This document shows, piece after piece, positions 1-8,680 of a stretch of 64,000 bases of DNA. Every line of letters starts with the position of its first letter. Position 1 is the stretch's first letter. The translations under genes were made by a program, and so were the position numbers. The stretch comes from RPRB01 sp035543115. Its GTDB lineage: Bacteria; Myxococcota; Myxococcia; Myxococcales; Myxococcaceae. Location of the stretch: contig DATKKF010000037.1 of assembly GCA_035543115.1 (NCBI GenBank), positions 1 through 64,000 on the forward strand, read 5' to 3'. A model generated the notes under the pieces. That model worked only from the letters and a program-made list of their open reading frames with translations. It was not told the DNA's origin and made no database searches.

Positions 1-1927
1 GGACGCGTTTCATCAGCTCGAGTGTCGCGGGGGACATGCGTTCACCGATGACCTGCCATGCCGTATCAATGTCATCAGGCATGGCCTCGAAGAGCGCTAT
101 CCAAGCCTCGTGCGCTTTCTGGCCATCGGGCTCGAGCCCGAGAAGCGTCGCCTCCACCATTGCCCTGCCCCGGGTCGTCAGCCCGTCGGAGCGAGCCCGG
201 ACACGTTGCCATGCCTCGCGCGCTGCCTTCAGGTCCCCCTGAAACTCCCAGCTCTGCGCAATGCGTCGCTGCGGATCGAGGAAGCCCGGGGATGCCGTCA
301 GCGCCGCCTCGAAGTGGCTGCGAGCGTCGCTGCCTTCCCAGTTGTAGAGCCGGACGATACCCTCCGCATAGGCCTGGGCCGCGTCCAGATTTCTTGGCAG
401 AGAAGCGGAGAGCGCTGCCTCCTCTTCAGTCGACAGGCTGGCGCCGAGGGCCTCCCGCAGGCGGGCACCCAAGTCAGGCAGTGCCTCCAGAAGGCGTGTC
501 GCTCCTGAACCGAGGTCCACGTCGACGCTCGCTCGCTGCATCCGTGTCTCCGCGTCGAGCGCCTCCACGTGAAGATGGACGGCGTCCGAGCCAGGCTCCG
601 GGGGAGTGAGCGTCCCGTGCACGAGGACATCGGCTCCAAGCACTGCCGCAAGTCGGCGCTGCTCCTTCTCCTCGCCGACCATGCTCTCCGACACGCCCAG
701 TGACCGCAGGCCTCTGTAGTTGAGTTCTTCCGGGTCCGAGACGCGAAGCGACTGCTCCGCCGCGGCAAGCTCCTGCACGAGCAGCTCCGTGACGGCCGTG
801 GGAAGCCACTTCAGCTTCGGCGAGGGCAATTCGTTCCTGAAGCCGAGAACAGCCACCAGAAGACGGGGAGCAGAAAGGACCGTGCTGCGCTCGGGAGCCC
901 TCGGCCGCAGCGAGGGCCGGTAGCGGACCAACGCGAAGGCCCCCAGGAGGACGACGACGACCGCGCTCCAGGCGAGGGCACGCGTACGCCTCCGGTGGCC
1001 GGGGAGCCTCTCGATGGCCGGAATGACGTCGCGGGCACTCTTGAAGCGGCGCTCGGGCTGACGGGCGAGGCAGCGAAGGATGGCTTCCGCCCACCGCTTG
1101 TCGAGGCCGGGCAGTGACGCATCGGGCCGCGGTGGCGCCTCGTCCAGCCGGCGGGCGGCGGCAGCGAGGGGCGTGTCGCCCACGAAGGGCAACTTCCCGG
1201 TCACCATCTCGTACAGAACGACGCCGAGCGCGTAGATGTCCGATGCGGCGGTCACCTCTCCGCCCGTCACCTGCTCCGGGGCCATGTACTCCGGCGTCCC
1301 CAGAATGCCCGCCCGCCCGGTGAGCGGCTCCTCCTCGGCCTCCTCGCTGACCAGGTGCACCGCGCGGGCGACTCCAAAGTCAGTGATGACGACGCGCGTC
1401 GACGCCGTCGTCGCCTCTCCCGTTCCCCCCGCCCGGGGGACGAGCATGACGTTGCTGCTCTTGAAGTCGCGGTGGACGACTCCCTCGGCGTGCGCCGCCG
1501 CCAGGCCCTCGCACATCTGCCGCACCAGCGGGAGCGCCTCGTCGGTCGTCAGGCGTCCGGTGCGGGCGAGGCGACTCCCGAGCGACTCCCCCTCGAGCAG
1601 CTCCATGGTCAGGAAGAGGATGGGCGCGCCGGTTGACGTCGTCCCTTCGTACAGCTCGTACACCCGGCAGACGTTGGGGTGGCTCACCCGCCGGGCGAGC
1701 AGCACCTCCCGGCGAAACCGCTCCAGCGCCCCGGCATCAGCGGAGATGCCACGGATGACCTTGAGGGCCACCCGCGTCTTCAGCAGGCTGTCGCTCGCCT
1801 CGTAGACCGCGCCCATGCCCCCCTGGGCGATGAAGCGCGTCACCTGAAAGCGACCGACGAGGACGTCCCCGACCTGAAGCCTTGGGCTGCTGACCTCCGT
1901 CCCCGCGGCAACCGCGGGACCGACCAT
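1..1927 (-). CDS. Membrane-anchored Ser/Thr protein kinase (C-terminus beyond the window)
   Basis: Hanks-type Ser/Thr kinase, of which 642 residues are visible before the left edge cuts the frame. ATG at 1927 is followed after about 25 residues by the glycine loop AQGGMGAVYE, then ALKVI, the catalytic loop HRDFKSSN (H152, D154), the DFG motif (D183) and GTPEYMAPEQ. The kinase domain fills roughly residues 25-300. A hydrophobic segment (about 325-345, WSAVVVVLLGAFALV) predicts one membrane pass. The outer part resembles the FlgO/TolB-like plus TPR-like tail common in myxobacterial kinases. Such kinases signal from the envelope; the substrate is unknown. About 180 bases upstream (1928-2107) are free of genes. 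Family assignment is firm, the role is not. Confidence 0.93.
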   Translation of the reverse strand, partial: MVGPAVAAGTEVSSPRLQVGDVLVGRFQVTRFIAQGGMGAVYEASDSLLKTRVALKVIRGISADAGALERFRREVLLARRVSHPNVCRVYELYEGTTSTGAPILFLTMELLEGESLGSRLARTGRLTTDEALPLVRQMCEGLAAAHAEGVVHRDFKSSNVMLVPRAGGTGEATTASTRVVITDFGVARAVHLVSEEAEEEPLTGRAGILGTPEYMAPEQVTGGEVTAASDIYALGVVLYEMVTGKLPFVGDTPLAAAARRLDEAPPRPDASLPGLDKRWAEAILRCLARQPERRFKSARDVIPAIERLPGHRRRTRALAWSAVVVVLLGAFALVRYRPSLRPRAPERSTVLSAPRLLVAVLGFRNELPSPKLKWLPTAVTELLVQELAAAEQSLRVSDPEELNYRGLRSLGVSESMVGEEKEQRRLAAVLGADVLVHGTLTPPEPGSDAVHLHVEALDAETRMQRASVDVDLGSGATRLLEALPDLGARLREALGASLSTEEEAALSASLPRNLDAAQAYAEGIVRLYNWEGSDARSHFEAALTASPGFLDPQRRIAQSWEFQGDLKAAREAWQRVRARSDGLTTRGRAMVEATLLGLEPDGQKAHEAWIALFEAMPDDIDTAWQVIGERMSPATLELMKRV

Positions 1928-2107
1928 TCTCAACGTCGATTCGTCGGGAGTTCGGCGCCACGGGGCAGACTCGCCCCCGAGAGCCTCGGTCCGCTCCCCA
2001 TCATCGGCCGGACGCTGGTCCACCATGCCGCCCCCAGAACAGACGGCGCAACTTTCCGGAATCGTCGCACCGGAGGAGTGCAGGTGGCAAACCGTGAGGC
2101 CGACACC

Positions 2108-2752
2108 TCACGTCGCATCGGGGCGGCCAGCCCAGGACGACGCGAGCCACTCGGGGTAGCTCATCGACGAGGAGCTCGTCAGCTGGACCGCAAGCCCCGA
2201 GTCGGCAGCGGCCCGGCAAGCAGCGTCGAGGGAGGCCTTCAGGGTTGACTCCGGACCGAACGCCTCGATGCCCACTGTGAAGCAGACCTGGGGCGGTGCG
2301 CCGCCCTCCTCGGACACCACGACGCGGGTCAGCTCGACGCCACAGCCCGCGTCGAGTCGGCCCGAGCCCCGGACTTCGCGGGCCAATCCGCCGGCGAAGG
2401 CGAAGGTCCGGAGCCGGCGCTCCTTGGCCAGGGCCACCCAGCGTCCCCGTCTACCGAGCTCGGGAGCGTCGACCGGCAGCGAGAGCTTCGTCCAGCGTTC
2501 CAGGTGACCGACCATCCCGGGGGCGACCTCGGCCACGCCGAGCGATCGGACGAGGTACTTCACCTCCAGCTGGGTCGGCGCCGCATCGACGCCCCGGGCC
2601 TTGATCCCGAGGTCGCGGCGACCCGTCCAGAGGTAGTCGTCCCTCCGGCCACGCTCCACGATCGCCGATGCGAACCACGGGCCGACCATGCCGAGCACGG
2701 AATCGCCCGCGGCGAGGAACCAACGGACCTCGAGGCTCTCCAGAACGTCCAC
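2108..2752 (-). CDS. Hypothetical protein, possibly CYTH-like
   Basis: A 214-residue soluble protein with a GTG start at 2752. It opens with SLEVRWFLAAGD, has DDYLWTGRRDLGIKARG in the middle and then QLEVKYLV. Alternating charged strands of this kind (EVRWF, GIKARG, LEVKY) recall the E-x-E-x-K strand of CYTH or triphosphate-tunnel proteins, which bind triphosphates or polyphosphate, but I cannot confirm the fold by eye. There is no signal peptide or membrane segment. It lies upstream of the kinase gene on the same strand, 180 bases away, so it may or may not share a transcript. The function is unknown. Confidence 0.75.
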   Translation of the reverse strand: MDVLESLEVRWFLAAGDSVLGMVGPWFASAIVERGRRDDYLWTGRRDLGIKARGVDAAPTQLEVKYLVRSLGVAEVAPGMVGHLERWTKLSLPVDAPELGRRGRWVALAKERRLRTFAFAGGLAREVRGSGRLDAGCGVELTRVVVSEEGGAPPQVCFTVGIEAFGPESTLKASLDAACRAAADSGLAVQLTSSSSMSYPEWLASSWAGRPDAT

Positions 2753-2929
2753 CGGTCTCCCCAGTCGTTCGAGTTGTACAACGCAATGGCAGAGTCCGAG
2801 CGAAGGCGCGGGACACCTCGTCCTCGGGCCGACGGCGACTCGCCCCAGACCCGGTGAGCAGGTTCACCGGGCACCTTCGTCCCTGCAGACAGAGGGGTCA
2901 CAGGGTGTCCGGCCCCGGGAGAGGTCCCA

Positions 2930-5338
2930 ATGCTGCGACGTCACGCAATGTCCTTGGCCCTGCTACTCGCAGTGGCCTGCGGCGGAGGCACTCCGACTCC
3001 ACCCAAGCAGCCCGACAACGTTCCCGCCCCGTCGCCGGTTCCTGCTTCGATCGCTGGCCCACTGGCGGGAAGCCTGAGCGGCGCCTCCGCCAGCCTCGCC
3101 GCTCAGTCCTCCCAGAACGCGCTCGCCGTCCAGGCCGCCGCGCTCGCGCTCCAGGCCGGAGTTCAGGCCAACGCCGTCACGCTGACCGCGAGCCTGGTGG
3201 CAGCGCCGCCCGGGCGCGCGGCACTCACCAGCGGATCGGCGCAGGCGTTCGGGTTCCAGCTCGTGGTCCTGAACCTGCCTGGCACCAGCTCTGCCCAGAC
3301 CTTCTCGGGGGTAGTGGTCTTCCAGGGCGCATCCGACTGGGTCCTCGTCGGAGGTCCCTCGTCTGGAGCACCGATTCCCCCCGGGGTCGGCACCTTGGAC
3401 GCGGGCGGCCAGCTCTGGACGGCGACCGCGGGACAGGAGAGCGCGCAGCTCCTGACCGAGGGCAGCACCTGCCCGAACACCTCGCTGCCGGCCGCAGTCA
3501 CCTCCTGCAAGCTCGCCACCTTCCACAACGCAGGCTTCAGCATCACCAGCGCCACGCCGTACTCGGGCGGTGCCACCGGCTCGAAGACCGCATCCCTGGC
3601 TACGACGAGCCTCGGGGGTGGGGTGTCCTTGATCATCGACTGCGCGCTCGGCGCGCTCTGTCCGGGCGGATCGTCGAGCGGCGGCGTGCGGGTGGCGGTC
3701 ACCCCGACTCCGGTCACCCTGTCCACCAACGGCGTCCAGCAGTTCGCCGCGGTGGTGACCGGGACGACCAACTCCGCGGTGACCTGGAGCGTGGAGGAAG
3801 CGGGAGGGGGCACCGTGAGCACTTCCGGCCGCTACACGGCCCCTTCTGCCCCCGGCGTCTTCCACGTGCGGGCCACCAGCCAGCAGGACACCAGCCAGTT
3901 CGGCCGCGCGACGGTCACGGTGAGCGCTCCGGCGACAGTGACCGTGTCCCCCAGCTCGACCACCGTTGCCACGCTTGGAATCGTGGGCTTCACCGCGTCG
4001 GTGAGTGGGCTGTCGAGCAGCGCGGTCACCTGGACGGTGGACGAGAACAACGGTGACTTCGCCGCCGGGAAGGTGTCCGCCTCCGGCAGCTACACGGCGC
4101 CGGCGACCCCCGGCACGTACCACGTTCGCGCCCGCAGCGCGGTCAACCCCGGCGTCTCCGGCACGGCGACGGTCACCGTGACTGCCGGATGCATGGAGGC
4201 GCTGCCCCCGATCAGACCCGCGACCGGAAAGACCATCGTCCTGGGAGGCTGGTACCTCCCGCTGAAGCTGGACTCGAGGGGGCGCCTGCTGGCGGCGTGG
4301 GTGGAGGTCGACGCGACGACCGGGGTGCACGTCGCCTACGTCAGCCGGTACGAGGCCGGAACCTGGAGCGTGCTCGGGAGCGCAGGAGTGACGGTCAACG
4401 CCCCGTTCTACATGGACCTGGCGATCGATTCCCTGGATCGCCCGGTGCTTGCCTACGAGCTCTTCAACACGACGACCTCGGGGCTTGAGATCCACCTGGC
4501 GAGGTGGACCGCCGCGAGCGGGTGGGCCGAGTTCACCACTCCGATCCTTGGCTCGGTCCAGAACACCGGGTTCGGGATGGCCCTCGTCGGAGACCAGCCC
4601 GCAGTGGCGGTGGCCCGGTTCCTGGCGACGGCCCCCTACTACGATCTCGCCGTCGAGCAGTGGAACGGGTCGTCATGGGCGATCACCGGTGGAGCCCAGC
4701 TCAGCACGACAGAGTACATGGCCAACCCCACTCTGATCGTCGACGCCCTGGGAGACATCACCGTGGCATGGGACGAGCCGTTCGTGTCCGGCAACCACAG
4801 CGGGTACGCGCCGATCGCCAGGAAGCTCAGCGGGCCCGGGGCCGGACCGATCGCCTCACCCAACACCGGGAACGACGTCCTCCCCGGCTTGCCGAGTCTC
4901 GCCTTCGATGCGGCGGGCAAGCTGGTCATGGGGTGGAGCAATTATCCGGATGCGACCGCCGGCCTGGCGGACGGGCTCGAGGTCACGGTGTACGGAGCGC
5001 CCGGGTGGACCCAGCTGGGAACCACTTTGCCAGGCCTCACCGGGGTGGTCGTGCCCGAGCGCGGAGTCGGTGCCTGGAGGCACCCGCTGGTCTTGAACGG
5101 CAACACCGGGCACATGGCCGCGGCGACGGTGACCACCGCGTCCAACAACTGGGCGGTCTACGAGCACGACGCCACGGGAGCCTGGCCCATGGTGTGCGCT
5201 CCCGTGCAGGACCCGGCTACCGGGGGCACCGCGAGCGCCACGCTCGCCACCGGGATGACCTACGACGGGGCGAGCCAAGCGTTCGTGCTCGGGGTCGTCG
5301 TCTACGACAAGATCCTGGTCGCTCGCGTCCGACACTGA
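2930..5338 (+). CDS. Large lipoprotein with two Ig-like domains
   Basis: An 802-residue predicted lipoprotein. The N-terminus MLRRHAMSLALLLAVACGGG has a lipobox ending at Cys17; ATG at 2948 is an alternative start with the same lipobox. An Ala/Gly-rich region of about 240 residues follows. Then come two repeats of about 80 residues with the bacterial Ig-like pattern (VTWSVEE..GGTVS.SGRYTAP..PG.FHVRA and VTWTVDEN..GKVSASGSYTAP..PGTYHVRA, near residues 255-420). The last 380 residues hold repeated W- and G-rich strands (LDSRGRLLAAW, IDSLDRPVLAY, VDALGDITVAW, FDAAGKLVMGW), which look like propeller blades. It is probably an outer-membrane surface protein. Family known in outline only, no function inferred. 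Confidence 0.88.
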   Translation: MLRRHAMSLALLLAVACGGGTPTPPKQPDNVPAPSPVPASIAGPLAGSLSGASASLAAQSSQNALAVQAAALALQAGVQANAVTLTASLVAAPPGRAALTSGSAQAFGFQLVVLNLPGTSSAQTFSGVVVFQGASDWVLVGGPSSGAPIPPGVGTLDAGGQLWTATAGQESAQLLTEGSTCPNTSLPAAVTSCKLATFHNAGFSITSATPYSGGATGSKTASLATTSLGGGVSLIIDCALGALCPGGSSSGGVRVAVTPTPVTLSTNGVQQFAAVVTGTTNSAVTWSVEEAGGGTVSTSGRYTAPSAPGVFHVRATSQQDTSQFGRATVTVSAPATVTVSPSSTTVATLGIVGFTASVSGLSSSAVTWTVDENNGDFAAGKVSASGSYTAPATPGTYHVRARSAVNPGVSGTATVTVTAGCMEALPPIRPATGKTIVLGGWYLPLKLDSRGRLLAAWVEVDATTGVHVAYVSRYEAGTWSVLGSAGVTVNAPFYMDLAIDSLDRPVLAYELFNTTTSGLEIHLARWTAASGWAEFTTPILGSVQNTGFGMALVGDQPAVAVARFLATAPYYDLAVEQWNGSSWAITGGAQLSTTEYMANPTLIVDALGDITVAWDEPFVSGNHSGYAPIARKLSGPGAGPIASPNTGNDVLPGLPSLAFDAAGKLVMGWSNYPDATAGLADGLEVTVYGAPGWTQLGTTLPGLTGVVVPERGVGAWRHPLVLNGNTGHMAAATVTTASNNWAVYEHDATGAWPMVCAPVQDPATGGTASATLATGMTYDGASQAFVLGVVVYDKILVARVRH

Positions 5339-5360
5339 GAGCGGTGGTAGAGCCCCGGGC

Positions 5361-5867
5361 GTGCGCGTCTGGCTCGTGCTCGGGGCCCTCGTCTTGGCGG
5401 TGGGCCTGGTCTGGTGGAGGTCCCGCCCCGATGACGCGCGCCGGGCCGGGGCCTGGGACACTCTCGCCCGGGCGTTCATGCTCGGGTTCGACGGCGGGAG
5501 CCAGAGCATCCGCGGGAAGTACCGACTGCTCCGACTGGACATCACCGCGCGCCGGGTGCTGCTCGGCGTCGGGCCCTGGAGGACGCAGGTCTCTGCCCGG
5601 TACGAGGGCGTGGTCCCCGAGGGCCTGAGGCTCGCGCTGGACCGCCGCGGCGAGCTCCGGGCGTCGGCGCGGACTCCCGAGACGCTCGGGCGGTGGCTCG
5701 ACGCCCACCGCCGACGCGAGCTGCTCCCCGCGCTGCTCCAGGGCGGAGTGCGCGTCTCCGGACACACCGCAGCCGTCGAGACGCCCGGTCTGCTGACGGA
5801 TCCGCAGGCGCTGCGCGCCGTGCTCGGTCAGCTGGCGGAGCTGGCGAAGCTCCTCGCCCTGCGCTGA
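5361..5867 (+). CDS. Hypothetical protein with N-terminal membrane segment
   Basis: A 168-residue protein starting at GTG 5361, 22 bases after the Ig-domain lipoprotein and probably co-transcribed with it. Residues 2-18 (RVWLVLGALVLAVGLVW) form one hydrophobic segment followed by Arg residues, a signal-anchor pattern that leaves the rest exposed. The remainder is Arg- and Leu-rich with no motif I recognise. It converges on ahcY with a 19-base gap. Codon use and GC match the surroundings, so I treat it as a real gene. Confidence 0.7.
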   Translation: MRVWLVLGALVLAVGLVWWRSRPDDARRAGAWDTLARAFMLGFDGGSQSIRGKYRLLRLDITARRVLLGVGPWRTQVSARYEGVVPEGLRLALDRRGELRASARTPETLGRWLDAHRRRELLPALLQGGVRVSGHTAAVETPGLLTDPQALRAVLGQLAELAKLLALR

Positions 5868-5886
5868 CCGAACGCCGGGCCTTCGC

Positions 5887-7194
5887 TCAGGTCCCCTGGT
5901 TCCAGCTGTTGAGGTACGTCTCCTGCTCGTCGGTGAGGACGTCGATCTTCACGCCCATCGCCTTGAGCTTCAGCCGGGCGATCTCCTTGTCGATCTTCTC
6001 CGGCACCGAGTAGACGCGGTTCTCCAGCGTACGGTGGTGCTTCACCATCCACTCGCTGCACAGCGCCTGGTTGGCGAAGGACATGTCCATCACGCTCGAG
6101 GGGTGACCCTCGGCGGCGGCCAGGTTCACCAGCCGGCCCTCACCGAGCACGATGACCCGCTTGCCGTTCTTCAGGGTGTACTGCTCGACGAACTCGCGGA
6201 CGGTGCTCCGGTCCTTGGCGATCTTCCCCAGCGTCTCGAGGTCCAGCTCGACGTTGAAGTGGCCGCTGTTGGCGACGATGGCCCCGTCCTTCATCGACTC
6301 GAAGTGCTCGCGCCGGATGACGTTCACGTTGCCGGTGACGGTGCAGAAGAAGTCGCCGATCTTCGCCGCGTCCTTCATCGGCATCACCCGGTAGCCGTCC
6401 ATCACCGCCTCCAGCGCCTTGTGGGGGTCGATCTCGGTGACCACCACGTCGGCGCCCAGACCCTTGGCGCGCATCGCCAGGCCACGGCCGCACCAGCCGT
6501 AGCCGGCGACCACGAACACGCTGCCCGCCACCAGGCGGTTGGTGGCCCGGATGATCCCGTCGATGGTGGACTGGCCGGTGCCGTAACGGTTGTCGAACAT
6601 GTGCTTGGTGAGCGCGTCGTTCACCGCCACGATCGGGTAGCCGAGCACGCCCTCGCGGGCCATCGCCCGGAGGCGGATGACGCCGGTGGTGGTCTCCTCG
6701 GTGCCGCCGATCACCTGGGCGAGGAGATCCTTGCGCTCGCTGTGGAGCACTCCGACCACGTCCGCGCCGTCGTCCATGGTGAGATTCGGACGGTGCTCGA
6801 TCGCCGCGTGGATGTGCCGGTAGTAGGTCTTGTTGTCCTCACCCTTGATGGCAAAAACGCTGATCCCGTGGTCGACCACCAGCGCGGCGGCGACATCGTC
6901 CTGAGTGGAGAGCGGGTTGCTCGCGCAGAGGACCAGGTCCGCGCCGCCGGCTTTCAGGGCGATGGCCAGGTTGGCGGTCTCGGCGGTGACGTGGAGGCAC
7001 GCCGCCATCCGCATGCCCTTCAGGGGCTTCTGCTTGGCGAAGCGCTCGCGGATCTGGTGCACCACCGGCATCGACCGGCCGGACCACTCGATCCGCCCGC
7101 GCCCCTTCTCGGCCAGCGCGAGGTTCTTCACGTCGCAGGGCACGGAGGCGGAAGGCTTCTTCAGGGACGTCAGCTTCTTGGCAGGAACGGCCAT
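5887..7194 (-). CDS. ahcY: Adenosylhomocysteinase (S-adenosyl-L-homocysteine hydrolase)
   Basis: A 435-residue enzyme that splits S-adenosylhomocysteine to adenosine and homocysteine with bound NAD, removing the product inhibitor of methyltransferases. Landmarks are ACLHVTAETANLA, DDGADVVGVLH, the NAD-binding loop GYGWCGRGLAMRAKG, TVTGNVNVI and the C-terminal tail EQETYLNSWNQGT. The length is normal for the family. ATG 7194 is preceded by AGAGAGG about 10 bases upstream. The 132-base leader contains a fold resembling an S-adenosylhomocysteine riboswitch. metK, another methyl-cycle gene, lies 6 kb away on the same strand. Confidence 0.98.
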   Translation of the reverse strand: MAVPAKKLTSLKKPSASVPCDVKNLALAEKGRGRIEWSGRSMPVVHQIRERFAKQKPLKGMRMAACLHVTAETANLAIALKAGGADLVLCASNPLSTQDDVAAALVVDHGISVFAIKGEDNKTYYRHIHAAIEHRPNLTMDDGADVVGVLHSERKDLLAQVIGGTEETTTGVIRLRAMAREGVLGYPIVAVNDALTKHMFDNRYGTGQSTIDGIIRATNRLVAGSVFVVAGYGWCGRGLAMRAKGLGADVVVTEIDPHKALEAVMDGYRVMPMKDAAKIGDFFCTVTGNVNVIRREHFESMKDGAIVANSGHFNVELDLETLGKIAKDRSTVREFVEQYTLKNGKRVIVLGEGRLVNLAAAEGHPSSVMDMSFANQALCSEWMVKHHRTLENRVYSVPEKIDKEIARLKLKAMGVKIDVLTDEQETYLNSWNQGT

Positions 7195-7227
7195 GTGTCG
7201 TTCGACCTCTCTGGGGGAACATCGGGG

Positions 7228-7311
7228 GCGGCGGCGCGCCCCCCCGGGCGTGGGAGCCTGTACGCCGGGCCGTGCTCCGAGGGCAAGCGCCCCTCCCGGG
7301 CCAGCCGTACA
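7228..7311 (-). promoter_or_regulatory. Candidate S-adenosylhomocysteine (SAH) riboswitch in the ahcY leader
   Basis: Read on the minus strand, GGGAG at 7297-7293 can pair with CTCCC at 7256-7252 (P1). GGGCGCTTGC (7293-7284) resembles the conserved GRGCGCTGC stretch of SAH riboswitches, CAGGCTCCC (7260-7252) matches CAGGCTCG plus the P1 3' strand, and GGCGC can pair with GCGCC near 7237-7233 as the pseudoknot. The element lies just upstream of ahcY, the known target of this class. A competing 7-bp pairing, CTGTACG (7311-7305) with CGTACAG (7263-7257), overlaps the CAGGC element and could be the alternative state. The extra U in GCGCUUGC and the weak pseudoknot lower confidence. Confidence 0.45.
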
Positions 7312-7326
7312 GTTCCGACAGCGTCG

Positions 7327-7977
7327 CTACTCGCGGCGGGTGCTCCGGCCTGCGCGCACCCGCGCATAGTGACGGCGGGCCTTGTACTTGTTGCCGCACG
7401 TCGCCATCTCGCACCAGCGGCGAGTTCCGTTCCGGCTGGTGTCCAGGAACATCCAGCCGCACCCGTCCAGAGCCGTGGCCTCGCACAGCCGGATGCGCCG
7501 GCGGTCAGGGCCGGTGAGGAGGTCCGAGGCAGCCAGGGCCAGCCCTGGAACGAACGACTCGAGCCGCGCCGACTCGGGGGAGACCCAGCGGTAGGCCTGC
7601 TCCGGCGCGCGCACCAGCCGGCGCTCCGCCCAGGCCCGGCGCACCTCCCGCTCGAAGGCCTCGAGGGGCTCGGGCGCCGGCTGGGCGTCCTCGGAGACGG
7701 CGAGGAACACTCGGAAAAGCGCCTCCCGGAACGCACGGACACGCGCCAGGGCGGCACGGGCCTCGGCGGGGCGGAGCTGGATCTCCACCAGCATCGGGTG
7801 GGCGCGCTCCTGGTCCAGCCACCCGGACTGGAGCCCCCACGAGACCAGGTCCTCGGGCGTGGCGAGGTCCTCGCGAGGATGGGTCAACCGGTGTCCACCC
7901 AGGGTGTTGAGGAAGTCGAGCACCGGGTGCCCGCCGGCCAGCTTGAAGCGATGGGTGCCCGGAAGGAGCATGCTCAC
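7327..7977 (-). CDS. CGNR zinc-finger (ABATE-domain) putative regulator
   Basis: A 216-residue protein of the ABATE/CGNR family, usually annotated as putative stress-responsive transcription factors. The N-terminus has the typical LAGGHPVLDFLNTLGG (about residues 13-28), and the C-terminus has the zinc finger LCEATALDGCGWMFLDTSRN followed by RRWCEMATCGNKYKARRHY, giving the C..C..C..CGN arrangement. The start is GTG 7977; ATG 7971 is possible. It is divergent from the GST gene across 94 bases that carry three similar half-sites, so self-regulation together with control of the GST unit is a reasonable inference. It ends 16 bases before the ahcY leader fold. Confidence 0.9.
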   Translation of the reverse strand: MSMLLPGTHRFKLAGGHPVLDFLNTLGGHRLTHPREDLATPEDLVSWGLQSGWLDQERAHPMLVEIQLRPAEARAALARVRAFREALFRVFLAVSEDAQPAPEPLEAFEREVRRAWAERRLVRAPEQAYRWVSPESARLESFVPGLALAASDLLTGPDRRRIRLCEATALDGCGWMFLDTSRNGTRRWCEMATCGNKYKARRHYARVRAGRSTRRE

Positions 7978-8013
7978 ACTCTAACCCCCCACGACCACTT
8001 GACAGGTGACAAT

Positions 8014-8056
8014 CGACGGTTCCATCCTCCAACCATCAAAACTCATTTTGACGGTT
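8014..8056. promoter_or_regulatory. Three-half-site operator between CGNR and GST genes
   Basis: The divergent intergenic region holds CGACGGTT (8014-8021), AACCATCA (8031-8038, inverted) and TGACGGTT (8049-8056), three copies of YGAYGGTT with centres 17-18 bases apart. The second and third form an 11-bp dyad (AACCATCAAAA / TTTTGACGGTT) with a 4-base spacer and one mismatch. TTGACA at 7999-8004 is a possible -35 for the GST gene. The neighbouring CGNR protein is the obvious candidate binder; this is inference. Confidence 0.5.
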
Positions 8057-8071
8057 ACTGAGGAGCGTCCG

Positions 8072-8680
8072 ATGAAGCTGTACTGGCGGCCGCAGACGCG
8101 GGCCTCGCGGGTGGAGTGGGTGCTGGCCGAGCTGGGAGAGCCGGTGGAACGGGTCCTGGCCCCGGAGAGCGGGGCGCCTGGACGCTTCCGGCTCCATCCG
8201 CTCGGACGCGTGCCGGTGCTGGAGGACGAGACCGGAGTGCAGCGGTTCGAGTCGGTGGCGCTCTGCACCTGGCTCGCCGACCGGCGCTCGGAGCGCGGGC
8301 TCATCCCCGCTGCCGGGAGCCCGGAGCGGGCCACGCACGACCAGTGGCTGATGCTTGCCGTGACCGAGGTGGAGCCGCTGCTCGACCTCATCTGCCTCCA
8401 CACCGAGGAGCTACCGGCCACGGAACGGAACGCCGCGGTCGTGCCATGGGCCGCCGCACGCCTCGCGGCCCCACTGGCGGTGCTCGAGCGCGCCGTGGCC
8501 GGACGCGACACGCTGGTCGGCGATCGGCCGCAGGTGGTGGACCTGGTCCTCGCGGCGATGCTCGCCTGGGCCGGCCGACAGGGGCACCTCGGGCCCTTCC
8601 GGGCGCTGCGGGACTACCGGGACCGGCTGCTGCAACGCCCCACCGCGCGCCGGCTCTTCGCGGAGGCGCCGCCATGCTGA
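8072..8680 (+). CDS. Glutathione S-transferase family protein
   Basis: A 202-residue cytosolic GST-like protein. I chose ATG 8072 because AGGAG lies at 8061-8065 and the N-terminal thioredoxin-like strand MKLYWRPQTRASRVEWVL begins there; an upstream in-frame start at 8006 would run through the operator. The N-domain ends with GRVPVLEDETGVQRFESVAL, the usual PvL..g....ES glutathione-site pattern, and an all-helical C-domain follows. Substrate unknown. It heads a coupled unit: its last codons overlap the start of the arginase remnant, which overlaps the M20 peptidase gene. Confidence 0.9.
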   Translation: MKLYWRPQTRASRVEWVLAELGEPVERVLAPESGAPGRFRLHPLGRVPVLEDETGVQRFESVALCTWLADRRSERGLIPAAGSPERATHDQWLMLAVTEVEPLLDLICLHTEELPATERNAAVVPWAAARLAAPLAVLERAVAGRDTLVGDRPQVVDLVLAAMLAWAGRQGHLGPFRALRDYRDRLLQRPTARRLFAEAPPC

